Shown here piece after piece: positions 8,553 through 18,227 of a stretch of DNA of 64,000 nt. The notes under the pieces are model-generated. The model was not told the origin of the DNA. It worked only from the letters and a program-made list of their open reading frames with translations, and did no database searches. The position numbers were made by a program, and so were the translations under genes. This DNA is from an uncultured Clostridia bacterium (lineage in GTDB: Bacteria; Bacillota; Clostridia; TANB77; CAG-508), in contig CAKPIG010000004.1 of NCBI GenBank assembly GCA_934162255.1, positions 54,215 to 118,214 of the forward strand. Direction: 5' to 3'. Each line of letters starts with the position of its first letter. Within the stretch, counting starts at the first letter, position 1.

Positions 8553-10172
8553 ATGAAAATAGTTCAAAGTGCTAATATATTGAATTGGTATCCTTTCAAG
8601 GAAAATCAAAAAGTACTAAATATTGGAGAACAATTAGAAGAACTTACTAGATTGTTGGCTAATAAATGTTCTAGAGTTCAAAATGTTAACCAAATATCTG
8701 AAATTGACAATATAAATGAAAGATTTGACATAATAACATTAATAGGCATAAATGAATATGAGAGAATTAACTTGAAATATGTAATCAAAAAATTAGAAAA
8801 TAGTCTAGATGTTAATGGAAAGATATTAATGGCAATAGATAATAAATTTGGGCTAAAATTTTGGGCAGGAAATCCCGAAAAAATATTAGACAAAAAATTT
8901 ATTAGCCTAATTGGATATAATAATGAACCCGAAAAAATTGAAACATACACTAAAAAATATATCGAAAAAGTATTACAAGAGATGGGATATAATACAAGGT
9001 TTTATTATCCATTGCCAGATTATAAAGTACCTAATGTAATATTTACAGATGAGCAATTACCAAAATATAATAGTATTGACAAATATAATCCTTATTATTC
9101 AGAAAAATCAGATATATTATTTAATGAAATTGATGTATTTAGAGAAATATTAAAAACGGATAAAGAAATGTTTGCATTTTTTACTAATTCATTTTTAGTA
9201 GAAATTACAAAAGGAGAATGTGACAAAACATATAAATATATATCATTTAATAATATGAGAAAGCCCGAGTACCAATTAATAACAAAAATTGCAGATACTT
9301 ATGTTGAAAAACAAATAGTAAATGAAAATGCTCAAAAACATTATGAAGACATTAAAAATAATATAATATATTTACAAAAAAATGGAGTAAATCTTGTAGA
9401 TTATATAGATGGAAAAAACATAAAAAGTAAATATATAGAACAAAAGTATTTATTAAACAATGTACTTACAGAAAAACTAGAACAAAATAAAATAGACGAA
9501 TTTGAGAAAATTATTGAAAAATATATAAATGAAATTAGTATAAATACATTTAAAATTGAAAACTATGAAGATACAGTTTTTGGAAAATATAATATAGAAA
9601 CAGAAAATAAAGACATTATAAATAATTTGCACTTTATGAAAAATGGTTTATGGGATATGACATTTAAAAACTGTTTTTTAATAGAAAATGAATTGTATTT
9701 TTTTGACCAAGAATGGAATGCAGAAAATCTACCTGTGGAATATATACTATATAGAGCAATATTCTATACAATTTCATTAAGAAGATTTATATCAATAGAA
9801 AAATTATTTGATAAATATAATTTAACAGCATATATAGAATTATTTAAAAGGTTAGATGATAAAATACAAGCTGAGATTAGAGATGATGAGAGATGGAAAT
9901 TTTATTCTCAAAATTATAATTTTAATATTGATGAAACAAAACAAGAATTAAAAAATATACAACTAAGAAGTGATGAACAGCAAACAGAAATAAATAATTT
10001 AAATAAAAGATTTGAAGCACAACAACTTGAAAACAATAATTTAAAAGAAGAAAATAAGCAATTAAAAGAAAAAATAAATAGTATAAATAAAGAAAAAGAT
10101 AAACTTCAAACAGAAATAAACAGTACATTTTTCAATAAGGTAAAAAGAAAAATAAAAAGAATTATAAAATAG
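8553..10172 (+). CDS. WbdD-like chain-length terminator: methyltransferase-like, kinase-like, coiled coil
   Basis: 539 residues after a clean AAGGAGGG ribosome site. Residues 1-190 follow the layout of a class I methyltransferase, including a late FGLKFWAGNP segment. Motif I (LNIGEQLEELTRLLA, 22-36) lacks the usual GxGxG. Residues of about 200-450 end in a phosphotransferase-like signature: D368-x4-N373 followed by D385 (FFDQEW), as in the aminoglycoside-kinase/protein-kinase fold. Residues of about 455-522 are a heptad-rich coiled coil, and the C-terminus (FFNKVKRKIKRIIK) is basic and amphipathic. This order is that of WbdD, which caps and measures O9a polymannose in E. coli. The ATPase two genes upstream has the matching recognition domain. 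Family assignment is inference from architecture. Confidence 0.65.
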   Translation: MKIVQSANILNWYPFKENQKVLNIGEQLEELTRLLANKCSRVQNVNQISEIDNINERFDIITLIGINEYERINLKYVIKKLENSLDVNGKILMAIDNKFGLKFWAGNPEKILDKKFISLIGYNNEPEKIETYTKKYIEKVLQEMGYNTRFYYPLPDYKVPNVIFTDEQLPKYNSIDKYNPYYSEKSDILFNEIDVFREILKTDKEMFAFFTNSFLVEITKGECDKTYKYISFNNMRKPEYQLITKIADTYVEKQIVNENAQKHYEDIKNNIIYLQKNGVNLVDYIDGKNIKSKYIEQKYLLNNVLTEKLEQNKIDEFEKIIEKYINEISINTFKIENYEDTVFGKYNIETENKDIINNLHFMKNGLWDMTFKNCFLIENELYFFDQEWNAENLPVEYILYRAIFYTISLRRFISIEKLFDKYNLTAYIELFKRLDDKIQAEIRDDERWKFYSQNYNFNIDETKQELKNIQLRSDEQQTEINNLNKRFEAQQLENNNLKEENKQLKEKINSINKEKDKLQTEINSTFFNKVKRKIKRIIK

Positions 10173-10187
10173 AAAGGATGTTTATAT

Positions 10188-12302
10188 ATGAGTAAGAAAA
10201 TTGATATATATAAGAATCAAAAGAAAAAATTAAATATAGAAAACCCTAAAAAGGTAAGTGTTATAATTCCTAATTATAATTATGCTAATTATATTATAGA
10301 GAGAATAGATTCAATATTAATGCAAACTTACCCAATATATGAATTAATAATATTAGACGATTGCTCTACAGATAATAGTGTACAAGTTATAAATGAAAAA
10401 ATAAAAAAAATAAAAAATGAACATCCTGAAATAAAAGTAAAATTTATTGTTAATGAGAAAAATAGTGGGGGATGTGTATTTAAACAATGGAAAAAAGGAT
10501 TTGATATTGCAACTGGAGATTATGTATGGATTGCAGAAGCAGATGATTCAGCAGAGAATGATTTTGTTGAAGAGTTAATAAAACCATTTGATGATCCAGA
10601 AATGGCATTATCATATTGTGAATCTGCTAAAATTGATGGAGAAAATAACCTTATTCGCTCAAGATGCGATGATTGGTATGATATGTGTAGAACTGGTGAA
10701 TGGAATAAATCTTATATTTGGACAGGAAAAGAAGAAATAATAAATCATTTAAGTGTAACAAATACTATATTAAATGTATCAAGTGTAATGTGGAAAAAAC
10801 AAGATTATTCAGAGATATTTGAAAAAGCAGGGGAATTTAGAGTAGCTGGAGATTGGTATATTTATTATAATGTATTAAGAAACGGAAAAATAAGTTGGAA
10901 TACTAAAGCATTAAACTATTATAGAAAACATGGAAGTTCCGTATGTACTGACATAAAAGCAGAAATAGAATATGGAGAAATTTGCAGAATACAAGATGAA
11001 ATATCAAGTTTATATGAATTGCCAGAAGAAATTAAGAAAAAACAGCAAATGAGAAGAGACTTAATGCAAGCATCATTACCACCAAAAGATAATGGAAAGA
11101 AAAAAATAGCTTGGGTAATACCACACCCCGGTAAAGGTTCAGGAGGGCATAGAACAATTATACAAAATGTAAATGCCTTAATAAGAGCAGGTTATGAATG
11201 TGATTTATTTTTTGAAGAAGATGGTGTTTCAACATCTGAAATAGTAAGACAAAAAATAAATGACTGGTATGAACCATGTACTGCAGGAGTGTATGTGGGA
11301 TTTGATATGAAAAAAGATTATGATTTGTTATTTGCTACAGGATGGCAGACTATAGAATTTGTAAGAAAATTATCAGCAAAGAAAAAAGCATATTTTATAC
11401 AAGACTATGAGCCATGGTTTTTTCCAATGGGAGACCAATATCTAATTACAGAAAATTCATATAGATATGGATTTTTACCTGTAACAATTGGAAAATGGTT
11501 ATCTCATAAAATGAAAGCAGAATTTAACCAACCAGCAGAATATTTTCCATTTGGGGCTGATTTAAATACATATAAACCACTAAAAAATGTAAAAAAGGAA
11601 AATGCAGTATGCTATGTATATCAACCAGAAAAACCAAGAAGATGTGATTATATAGGATTAAAAGCATTAAAAATATTAAAAGCAATGAAGCCTGATATAC
11701 AAATATATTTATATGGTTCAAATATACCAGCATCTTTTGAATTTGAATGCAAAAACTTAAATATAATTCCAATCAAGCAATGTAATGAATTATATAATAA
11801 GTGTAAAGTTGGATTATGTATGAGTGCATCAAATCCATCAAGAATACCATTTGAAATGATGGCAGCAGGACTACCAGTGGTAGAATTATATAAAGAAAAC
11901 AATATATATGACTTACCAGATGAAGGTGTATTATTAGCACAACCAACACCAGAAGCAATAGCAAGTGCAATGTCATATATAATTGACAATCCAGATGTTG
12001 CAAAAAAAATGTCTGAGTTTGGCAAAGAATTTATGAAATCATACCCATTAGAAGAAGGATATAACTATTTCTTAAAAGCTGTAAAAGATATGTTAGAAAC
12101 AGATTATAATAATTTACCAGAAATAGAAAAATTATATAAAAAAGAAGCTTTTTTAGCAAGTGAAGAAGCAATAAAAATTTCACAAGAATTAGCTCAAACA
12201 CAGCCTATATATAAAGACGAACATGGAAAAATTTACAGATTTTTAAGAAGAGGAAAAAGAAAAATAAAAAGTGTATTAGAAAAAATGGGGATAAAGAAGT
12301 AA
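10188..12302 (+). CDS. Two-domain glycosyltransferase: GT2 fused to GT4
   Basis: 704 residues. Residues 20-270 are a GT2 domain (VSVIIPNYNYANYI, DDCSTDNS, and AEADDSAENDF as the metal motif). From about 305 a GT-B domain begins with KIAWVIPHPGKGSGGHRTI, the N-terminus of WsaF-like GT4 rhamnosyltransferases. It ends with the donor-site region SNPSRIPFEMMAAGLPVVEL near 545-565. Two active centres suggest that it adds two linkages, perhaps an alternating repeat. The C-terminus (FLRRGKRKIKSVLEKMG) is a basic membrane-binding tail like that of its upstream neighbour. Spacing to the previous gene is 15 bases, with an AGAAAGGATG ribosome site. Confidence 0.9.
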   Translation: MSKKIDIYKNQKKKLNIENPKKVSVIIPNYNYANYIIERIDSILMQTYPIYELIILDDCSTDNSVQVINEKIKKIKNEHPEIKVKFIVNEKNSGGCVFKQWKKGFDIATGDYVWIAEADDSAENDFVEELIKPFDDPEMALSYCESAKIDGENNLIRSRCDDWYDMCRTGEWNKSYIWTGKEEIINHLSVTNTILNVSSVMWKKQDYSEIFEKAGEFRVAGDWYIYYNVLRNGKISWNTKALNYYRKHGSSVCTDIKAEIEYGEICRIQDEISSLYELPEEIKKKQQMRRDLMQASLPPKDNGKKKIAWVIPHPGKGSGGHRTIIQNVNALIRAGYECDLFFEEDGVSTSEIVRQKINDWYEPCTAGVYVGFDMKKDYDLLFATGWQTIEFVRKLSAKKKAYFIQDYEPWFFPMGDQYLITENSYRYGFLPVTIGKWLSHKMKAEFNQPAEYFPFGADLNTYKPLKNVKKENAVCYVYQPEKPRRCDYIGLKALKILKAMKPDIQIYLYGSNIPASFEFECKNLNIIPIKQCNELYNKCKVGLCMSASNPSRIPFEMMAAGLPVVELYKENNIYDLPDEGVLLAQPTPEAIASAMSYIIDNPDVAKKMSEFGKEFMKSYPLEEGYNYFLKAVKDMLETDYNNLPEIEKLYKKEAFLASEEAIKISQELAQTQPIYKDEHGKIYRFLRRGKRKIKSVLEKMGIKK

Positions 12303-12321
12303 TAAAGAAAGAGGATAAACA

Positions 12322-14016
12322 ATGGAATCTCTAATAAGGAAGATGAAAAAGGTTTTAAAGGCAATAAACATTTCAAATATAAAGTCTGTATTAAGATATA
12401 TAAAAAATAATGGATTTAATGGATTATATTCAACTTGTATTAATAAAATAAGATTTGGAAAAATCATTTTAGATGAATATGCAACTTGGATAGCAAACAA
12501 TGAGCCAAGTAATGAAGAGCTAGAAAGGCAAAAAGAATATAAATCATGCCAAAATTTGAAGTTTGAAATTATATGTAATGATAATGAAAAGCTTATAAAA
12601 AGTATAGAAGAACAAACATATAAAAATTATCAAATTTCTGTATTAGAAAAAGATAATATTCAAAATATTGTTGAAAAATCTAAGAGTGACTATATTGTAC
12701 TTATAGGACAAGATATTGAATTAATGCCATTCACATTATACGAACTTGTAAAATCAATTGAATATAGAGATAGTATATTAATATATTCAGATAATGATAA
12801 ATTAATAAACGGCAAAAGGATAGAACCACATTTTAAACCTGGATTTGCTAGAGATACAATAGTTTCTCAAAATTATATTGAAGGTTTTATTGCAGTAAAA
12901 ACTACATTTTTAAAAGTGCATAATGAAATTTTAGAAAATTTAAATAAAAATATAATATATGATATCGTATTACAAATTAGTGAAAAAACGAGAAAAATAG
13001 AACATATACAAAAAGTTCTATATCATAAGACTACAGAACAGATAAATATAGATACTAGTGATGAAAAAAATATAATAGAAAAACATTTGCAAAGAATGAA
13101 TTTAGAATATGATAGCATACAAGATGGTATGTTTAAAGGACAGTATAAAATTAATTATAAAATACAAGGGAATCCCTTAATTTCACTAGTAATACCTAAT
13201 ATGGACCATGTGGACGATTTGGATAAATTACTAAACTCTTTGAAAAAATCTACATATTCAAATTATGAGGTAATAATTGTAGAAAATAATAGTAAAAACA
13301 AAGAAACCTTTGAATATTATGAGAAAATAACAAATGAAGATAAAAGAATAAAAGTAGTAAAATTTGAAATAAATTATTTTAATTATTCTGCAATCGTAAA
13401 TTATGGAGTAGAATGTGCAAATGGCGAATATATAGTAATGTTAAATAATGACATAGAGTTTATAACTGCAGATTGGATGGAGCAAATGCTTATGTATGTT
13501 CAAAGACCAGATGTTGGAATATGTGGTGCAAAATTATATTTCCCAGATAAAACAATACAACATGCAGGAGTAACAATAGGAACAAGAGGATTAGCAGGAC
13601 ATAGAAATAGAGAAATTTCTGAAAAAGACTTTAAAAAAGATGATTATATAAATATAGTGCAAGATCTAAGTGCTGTAACAGCGGCATGTTTTATGGTAAG
13701 AAAGCAATTATACATAGATATGTTAGGATTTGACGAAAAATTAGCAGTAGCATTTAATGATGTTGATTTTTGTTTAAAAGTTAGAACAGCAAAATATTTA
13801 ATAGTATACAATCCATTTGTAGAGGCATATCATTATGAATCTAAATCTAGAGGGGAAGACACAGAAAACGAAGAAAAGCAAAAAAGATTTGCAAAAGAAT
13901 ATGAACTATTTGTAAAAAGATGGGCTAAAGTAATTGCAAAAGGAGACCCTTATTATAATAAAAATTACAGATTAGATACCGATTTACCGAAGATTAATTA
14001 TAATAAGATAAATTAA
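12322..14016 (+). CDS. Glycosyltransferase with degenerate plus intact GT2 domains
   Basis: 564 residues. The first ~250 residues keep landmarks of a GT2 domain (IYSDNDKLINGKR, PHFKPGFARD, QNYIEGF) but lack a clear N-terminal nucleotide-binding segment. They look like the reduced first half of RfbF/RfbC-like two-domain enzymes. Residues of about 275-540 form a full GT2 domain (LISLVIPNMDHVDDLDKLL, MLNNDIEFI as the metal motif, YHYESKSRG near the end). The N-terminus has an amphipathic basic helix (residues 1-20). It follows the fused enzyme by 19 bases and belongs to the same operon. Acceptor and donor are unknown. Confidence 0.88.
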   Translation: MESLIRKMKKVLKAINISNIKSVLRYIKNNGFNGLYSTCINKIRFGKIILDEYATWIANNEPSNEELERQKEYKSCQNLKFEIICNDNEKLIKSIEEQTYKNYQISVLEKDNIQNIVEKSKSDYIVLIGQDIELMPFTLYELVKSIEYRDSILIYSDNDKLINGKRIEPHFKPGFARDTIVSQNYIEGFIAVKTTFLKVHNEILENLNKNIIYDIVLQISEKTRKIEHIQKVLYHKTTEQINIDTSDEKNIIEKHLQRMNLEYDSIQDGMFKGQYKINYKIQGNPLISLVIPNMDHVDDLDKLLNSLKKSTYSNYEVIIVENNSKNKETFEYYEKITNEDKRIKVVKFEINYFNYSAIVNYGVECANGEYIVMLNNDIEFITADWMEQMLMYVQRPDVGICGAKLYFPDKTIQHAGVTIGTRGLAGHRNREISEKDFKKDDYINIVQDLSAVTAACFMVRKQLYIDMLGFDEKLAVAFNDVDFCLKVRTAKYLIVYNPFVEAYHYESKSRGEDTENEEKQKRFAKEYELFVKRWAKVIAKGDPYYNKNYRLDTDLPKINYNKIN

Positions 14017-14042
14017 AATAAAAGGAGAATTTTTATTAAACA

Positions 14043-15623
14043 ATGGAACAAAAATCAAATGAGATGATAGAAATAAAAAGCATAGCAAAAAAAATAAAGG
14101 ATATATATAATAAAATAAAATATCCAGTTGAATTTATAATTATTCTTATATTCTTTATATGTGTATATAATTTGATTACAACAAAGGCATATGAAGGATA
14201 TTGGTCAAAAAAAATATTGATACAAACAATAGTACCAACAATTTTAGCATTTGCATCATTAATATATAATTGTATACAAGACAAACACAAAATAGAGAAT
14301 ATGTTCTTAAATTTTGCTATACCTGTTGGGATATCATTTATAGTATTTATGATACCAACTTACACACCAGATGCAAGCTCACATTTATGGAGAGCCTATG
14401 AAATTTCTGAAGGCACATTAATAACAAAAATAGATGAAAATGGAGAGGCAAAAACGACAGTACCAGAAATAATGTCAATAAATAGAGAAACAGTATTAAC
14501 AAAATATAATGTTTTAAATGAATTGTTAGACTCTGAAGAAGCTAAAGACTATAATAAAACAACACAAGTTGACTCACCATCAAAAGGATATGCTTTTGTA
14601 TTTTTTATAGGATATGCAATAGGATTATTTGCAGCAAGACTACTATCTTTAAATATATTTGTAGGATTATTGTTAGCAAGGTTGGTAAACTTTATAATTG
14701 TTTTAATATTAGGATATTATGCAATAAAAAAGATTCCATTTGGAAAAATATTATTAACAACATATCTTATGATACCTATGATGATGCAACAAGCAACAGC
14801 TTTTTCTGCAGATAGTTTAATGAATGCAACAATTATTTTATTTATTTCATATGCATTATATTTAGCATTTAAGAAAGAAGAGATATTAAAATATGAAAAA
14901 ATTATATTTTTAATATTATCTGCATTTGTAGGATTGTCTAAAATTACATATCTTCCTTTAATAGGAATAGCATTAATAATTCCAAAACACAAAAAAGAAA
15001 TGCCCAAAAAAGAAATAATAATTTTGGCAGTATTAACACTAGTTATTTGTTGTGGAAGCATGTTAGTGTTAAATATATGTACTAGAGGATATACAAATGA
15101 AAGTGCTGAGAAATATTTAGAAAGTGCCGGAGTAAATTCAAGCGAACAATTATCAGGAATAATATCCAATCCATTAAATTACTTAAAAGTATTAGATAAT
15201 GATTTTAAAGTAAATGGAGAATTTTATACATTTAATTTTATTGGACAATATATGGGATGGCTATCTATAACAGTACCAGTAGGCTATATAATTTTATATA
15301 TAATAATATTATTAGCATCAATATTTATAGAGAATAATAAACAGGTATTAGACTGGAAAGAAAAAACTTGGATGGTAGTATTGGCATTAGGAATGGATAT
15401 ATTAGTTGTAACTGGTTTATATTTGGAATGGACAGGAGTTGGAAAAATGTCGGTTGCAGGTGTGCAGGGAAGATATTTTTTACCAACGACAATATTATTA
15501 CTATTAAGTATATGCAAAAAAGAAAATTATGTTAAAATAAAATGCCCTAATGTCGTTGTACCAGCAGTTTCACTATGTGTAAATATGATGTTTATAAATA
15601 AAGTTATATTATTCTTTATATAG
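14043..15623 (+). CDS. DUF2142 multi-spanning membrane protein
   Basis: 526 residues with around ten or more hydrophobic helices. YTPDASSHLWRAYEISEG (about residues 102-119) corresponds to the conserved 'TPDExxHfxrAyxis.G' loop of DUF2142 proteins, which resemble the GT-C glycosyltransferase architecture and occur in polysaccharide loci. The loop after helix 2 would face outward and may hold the catalytic Asp. It probably transfers a sugar from a polyprenyl-phosphate donor to a glycan outside the membrane, with the donor supplied by the DPM1-like enzyme downstream. That substrate link is inference. The ribosome site is AAAGGAGAA. Confidence 0.82.
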   Translation: MEQKSNEMIEIKSIAKKIKDIYNKIKYPVEFIIILIFFICVYNLITTKAYEGYWSKKILIQTIVPTILAFASLIYNCIQDKHKIENMFLNFAIPVGISFIVFMIPTYTPDASSHLWRAYEISEGTLITKIDENGEAKTTVPEIMSINRETVLTKYNVLNELLDSEEAKDYNKTTQVDSPSKGYAFVFFIGYAIGLFAARLLSLNIFVGLLLARLVNFIIVLILGYYAIKKIPFGKILLTTYLMIPMMMQQATAFSADSLMNATIILFISYALYLAFKKEEILKYEKIIFLILSAFVGLSKITYLPLIGIALIIPKHKKEMPKKEIIILAVLTLVICCGSMLVLNICTRGYTNESAEKYLESAGVNSSEQLSGIISNPLNYLKVLDNDFKVNGEFYTFNFIGQYMGWLSITVPVGYIILYIIILLASIFIENNKQVLDWKEKTWMVVLALGMDILVVTGLYLEWTGVGKMSVAGVQGRYFLPTTILLLLSICKKENYVKIKCPNVVVPAVSLCVNMMFINKVILFFI

Positions 15624-15646
15624 GGAAAAAATAAAAATAGGAGAAA

Positions 15647-16366
15647 ATGATGAAAATATTATTAATATTACCAGCTTATAATGAACAAGAGAATATATTG
15701 CAAACAGTAAATAAAATAAAAGAGTATAGCAATGAATTAGAGTATATTGTTATAAATGATGGTTCGACCGATAATACAGAACAAATATTAGCACAAAACA
15801 ATATAAATCATATAAAATTAGTAAACAATTTAGGGATAGGAGGAGCTGTACAAACAGGCTATAAATATGCCTATGAAAATAATTATGATATTGCAATTCA
15901 ATTTGATGGAGATGGACAGCATGATGTAACATTTGTGCCTAAAATATGTCAGCCATTAATAGATGGACAAGCAGATATGTGTATAGGAACAAGATATTTA
16001 GATAAGTCATCAAGTGAATTTCAATCAACATTTATGAGAAGACTTGGAGCAAATATAATTTCAGTATTCATAAAATTAATGACTAGAACAAAAATAACAG
16101 ACCCAACGTCAGGTTTTAGAGCTGCAAATAAGAAAGTAATTGAAGAATTTGCACAAAACTATCCTACAGAATATCCAGAGCCAGAATCAACAGTATCTTT
16201 ACTTGTAAATGGTTATAAAGTAAAAGAAGAACCTGTAAGCATGAATGAAAGAAAAGGTGGAGTATCTTCTATAAGATTGTGGAAGACAATAGATTATATG
16301 GTAAAAGTAGTATTATCAATTATTATAGATAGTATTAGTTTTAGAAGAAAAAGGAGGAAAAAATAG
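15647..16366 (+). CDS. Polyprenyl-phosphate sugar synthase-like GT2 (DPM1 type)
   Basis: 239 residues, a soluble GT2 domain of dolichyl-phosphate-mannose-synthase type. It begins with LLILPAYNEQENI and shows the IQFDGDGQHD metal motif (near 85-95) and the DPTSGFRAANKKVI signature (near 150). It should make a polyprenyl-phosphate-linked sugar for extracytoplasmic transferases. Two tandem ATGs exist at 15647 and 15650; GGAGAAA precedes both. Its stop overlaps the GTG start of a DUF2304 gene by one base, a pairing found in many genomes. Confidence 0.92.
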   Translation: MMKILLILPAYNEQENILQTVNKIKEYSNELEYIVINDGSTDNTEQILAQNNINHIKLVNNLGIGGAVQTGYKYAYENNYDIAIQFDGDGQHDVTFVPKICQPLIDGQADMCIGTRYLDKSSSEFQSTFMRRLGANIISVFIKLMTRTKITDPTSGFRAANKKVIEEFAQNYPTEYPEPESTVSLLVNGYKVKEEPVSMNERKGGVSSIRLWKTIDYMVKVVLSIIIDSISFRRKRRKK

Positions 16367-16734
16367 TGCAAATATCATTAAAAATAGCATTGGTTGTAAT
16401 ATTATTAATATATTTATTTTGTATTACAAAGTCAGTAAAAAGAAAAAATATGAGAATAGGATATTTAATATTTTGGATTATTATTGGAATTGTTTTGATG
16501 ATTGCATTACTAATTCCTAATTTAGTCGAAACTTGTTCTTCTTTGCTTGGATTTGAAATGCCAATAAACATGATTTTTAGTATAGCAATATTTATAATAT
16601 TATATCTGATTTATAATTTAACTATATTAATTTCTAAAGAAGAAAATAAAAACACATTATTAATACAAGAAATATCAATTCTTAAGAAAAGAGTAGAAGA
16701 ATTAGAAAAGAGTTGTGGAGAAAATGGAAAATAG
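16366..16734 (+). CDS. DUF2304 membrane protein
   Basis: 122 residues with a GTG start that overlaps the preceding stop (TAGTG). Three hydrophobic helices (about 5-20, 28-48 and 65-88) are followed by a heptad-rich tail (LIQEISILKKRVEELEKS). Small size, position right after a DPM1-like glycosyltransferase and this topology match DUF2304, thought to anchor or assist the lipid-linked sugar synthase. The 3' end overlaps the next glycosyltransferase by 11 bases, so translation is probably coupled. Confidence 0.82.
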   Translation: MQISLKIALVVILLIYLFCITKSVKRKNMRIGYLIFWIIIGIVLMIALLIPNLVETCSSLLGFEMPINMIFSIAIFIILYLIYNLTILISKEENKNTLLIQEISILKKRVEELEKSCGENGK

Positions 16735-17767
16735 TAAAATAAAACTTTCAATAGTTGTAGCTGTATATAATTTAGAAGAATATTTGCCAAGATGTTTAGA
16801 GGCATTAACAAACCAAACACTCAAAGAAATAGAAATTCTATGTGTAGATGATGGTTCAAAAGATTCAGCACCACAAATAATAGATGAATATGCACAAAAA
16901 TATCCAGATAAAGTAAAAGCATTTCATAAAGAAAATGGTGGAGAATTTACATCAAGGAATTATGGATTGGAAAGAGCAAGAGGAGAATATGTAACATTTG
17001 TGGACACAGATGATTATGTTGAAAATAATTGGGCAGAAAAGTTATATAATGCTGCCAAACAAAGTGATGCTGATTTAGCTGTATGCGGTTTTGAGAGAAT
17101 AGATTTAAAAACTAACAAAGTTGTAGCCACTAATATGACTAATTTTGGAAATATAGTAAAAGAAATAAAAAATGATGATGATTTTGTTTTATTTATAAAT
17201 CCAGCACCATGGAATAAAGTATACAAAAGAGAAAAAATAAAAGATTTAAGATTTTTACCATTTAGAGGATTTAATGATACAATGTTTTTGGCAAGTTGTT
17301 TTACAAAAATGAATAAAATAGCATTTATTCCAGATGTGTTGTACCATTATTACTTAAGATATGATTCACAAATACATACAGTAAATGAACAGGACGTAGA
17401 AAATTTGAAAAAATATCTTTTAGAAGTTAAACAACTATATATAAATACAAATAAATATGAAGAAATGAAATATATTTTAGATACTTTTGCTTTTTTACAT
17501 TTAGGAACATCAGTAATGTATAGAGTATCATATGATAAAAATGTAAATATGAAAAAGATGTTAAAAGAAACAATAAAATATCTAGATAAGAATTTTAATA
17601 ATTGGAGGAAATCACCATTTTTAAAATTAGGGTACTCATTAAAAAAAGGTGTAAAACATGTAGCTTTTTGGGGAGTTGCATTGTTTTATAAATTAGGGCT
17701 ACCAATGGTATATATTAAAATATATAGATTTTTAGTAGATAAATTGAAATTAGATATTAAATTCTAG
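16724..17767 (+). CDS. Glycosyltransferase family 2
   Basis: 347 residues from the ATG at 16724. An in-frame GTG at 16715 is possible, but the GGAG at 16717-16720 would then lie inside the gene. The GT2 fold is clear: LSIVVAVYNLEEYLPRCLEA, VDDGSKDSAPQII and VDTDDYVENNW as the Asp-rich metal motif near residues 90-100, then the APWNKVYKRE segment typical of CpsI/EpsJ-like transferases. The C-terminus is basic and hydrophobic and may contact the membrane. It overlaps the DUF2304 gene and precedes the GtrA gene by 13 bases, so it belongs to the same transcript. Confidence 0.9.
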   Translation: MENSKIKLSIVVAVYNLEEYLPRCLEALTNQTLKEIEILCVDDGSKDSAPQIIDEYAQKYPDKVKAFHKENGGEFTSRNYGLERARGEYVTFVDTDDYVENNWAEKLYNAAKQSDADLAVCGFERIDLKTNKVVATNMTNFGNIVKEIKNDDDFVLFINPAPWNKVYKREKIKDLRFLPFRGFNDTMFLASCFTKMNKIAFIPDVLYHYYLRYDSQIHTVNEQDVENLKKYLLEVKQLYINTNKYEEMKYILDTFAFLHLGTSVMYRVSYDKNVNMKKMLKETIKYLDKNFNNWRKSPFLKLGYSLKKGVKHVAFWGVALFYKLGLPMVYIKIYRFLVDKLKLDIKF

Positions 17768-17780
17768 AAAGGGCTAAGAA

Positions 17781-18227
17781 ATGGATAAGATAAAAACTAT
17801 ATATCTAAAATATAAAGAGATAATAAATTATTTAATATTTGGAGTATTAGCAACAATAATATCATTAGTGACATATTATGTTTGTGTTTATACAATTTTA
17901 AACCCTGAAAATGCAGTACAATTACAAATTGCTAATATGATTTCATGGATTGCAAGTGTAATATTTGCATATTTTACTAATAGAAAGTTTGTATTTGAAA
18001 GCAAAGAAAAAAATAAATTAAAAGAGGCAAGCAAATTTGTAACAGCAAGAATAGTAACACTATTAATAGATATGTTGGTAATGTTTTTAGGAGTAACAAT
18101 ATTAAAACTTAATGATAAATTTATAAAAGTAATATCACAAATAGTAGTTATTGTGTCAAATTATTTATTGAGTAAGATAATTGTATTCAATGGGAGAGAA
18201 AATGGAAAAAGAAAACGTACAATTTAG
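17781..18227 (+). CDS. GtrA family membrane protein
   Basis: 148 residues and four hydrophobic helices. INYLIFGVLATIISLVTYYV at the start, and the loop ANMISWIASVIFAYFTNRKFVF, are the defining features of GtrA. Family members are proposed to flip polyprenyl-phosphate sugars or to anchor their synthases. Together with the DPM1-like enzyme and the DUF2142 protein this makes a plausible three-part route for adding side-branch sugars outside the membrane. The ribosome site is GAAAGGG. Confidence 0.9.
   Translation: MDKIKTIYLKYKEIINYLIFGVLATIISLVTYYVCVYTILNPENAVQLQIANMISWIASVIFAYFTNRKFVFESKEKNKLKEASKFVTARIVTLLIDMLVMFLGVTILKLNDKFIKVISQIVVIVSNYLLSKIIVFNGRENGKRKRTI

Noticed and set aside
11524..12025. 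Minus-strand frames inside the GT2-GT4 gene
   Set aside because: They have no ribosome sites and a hydrophobic composition typical of antisense AT-rich DNA, while the plus frame has clear glycosyltransferase motifs.
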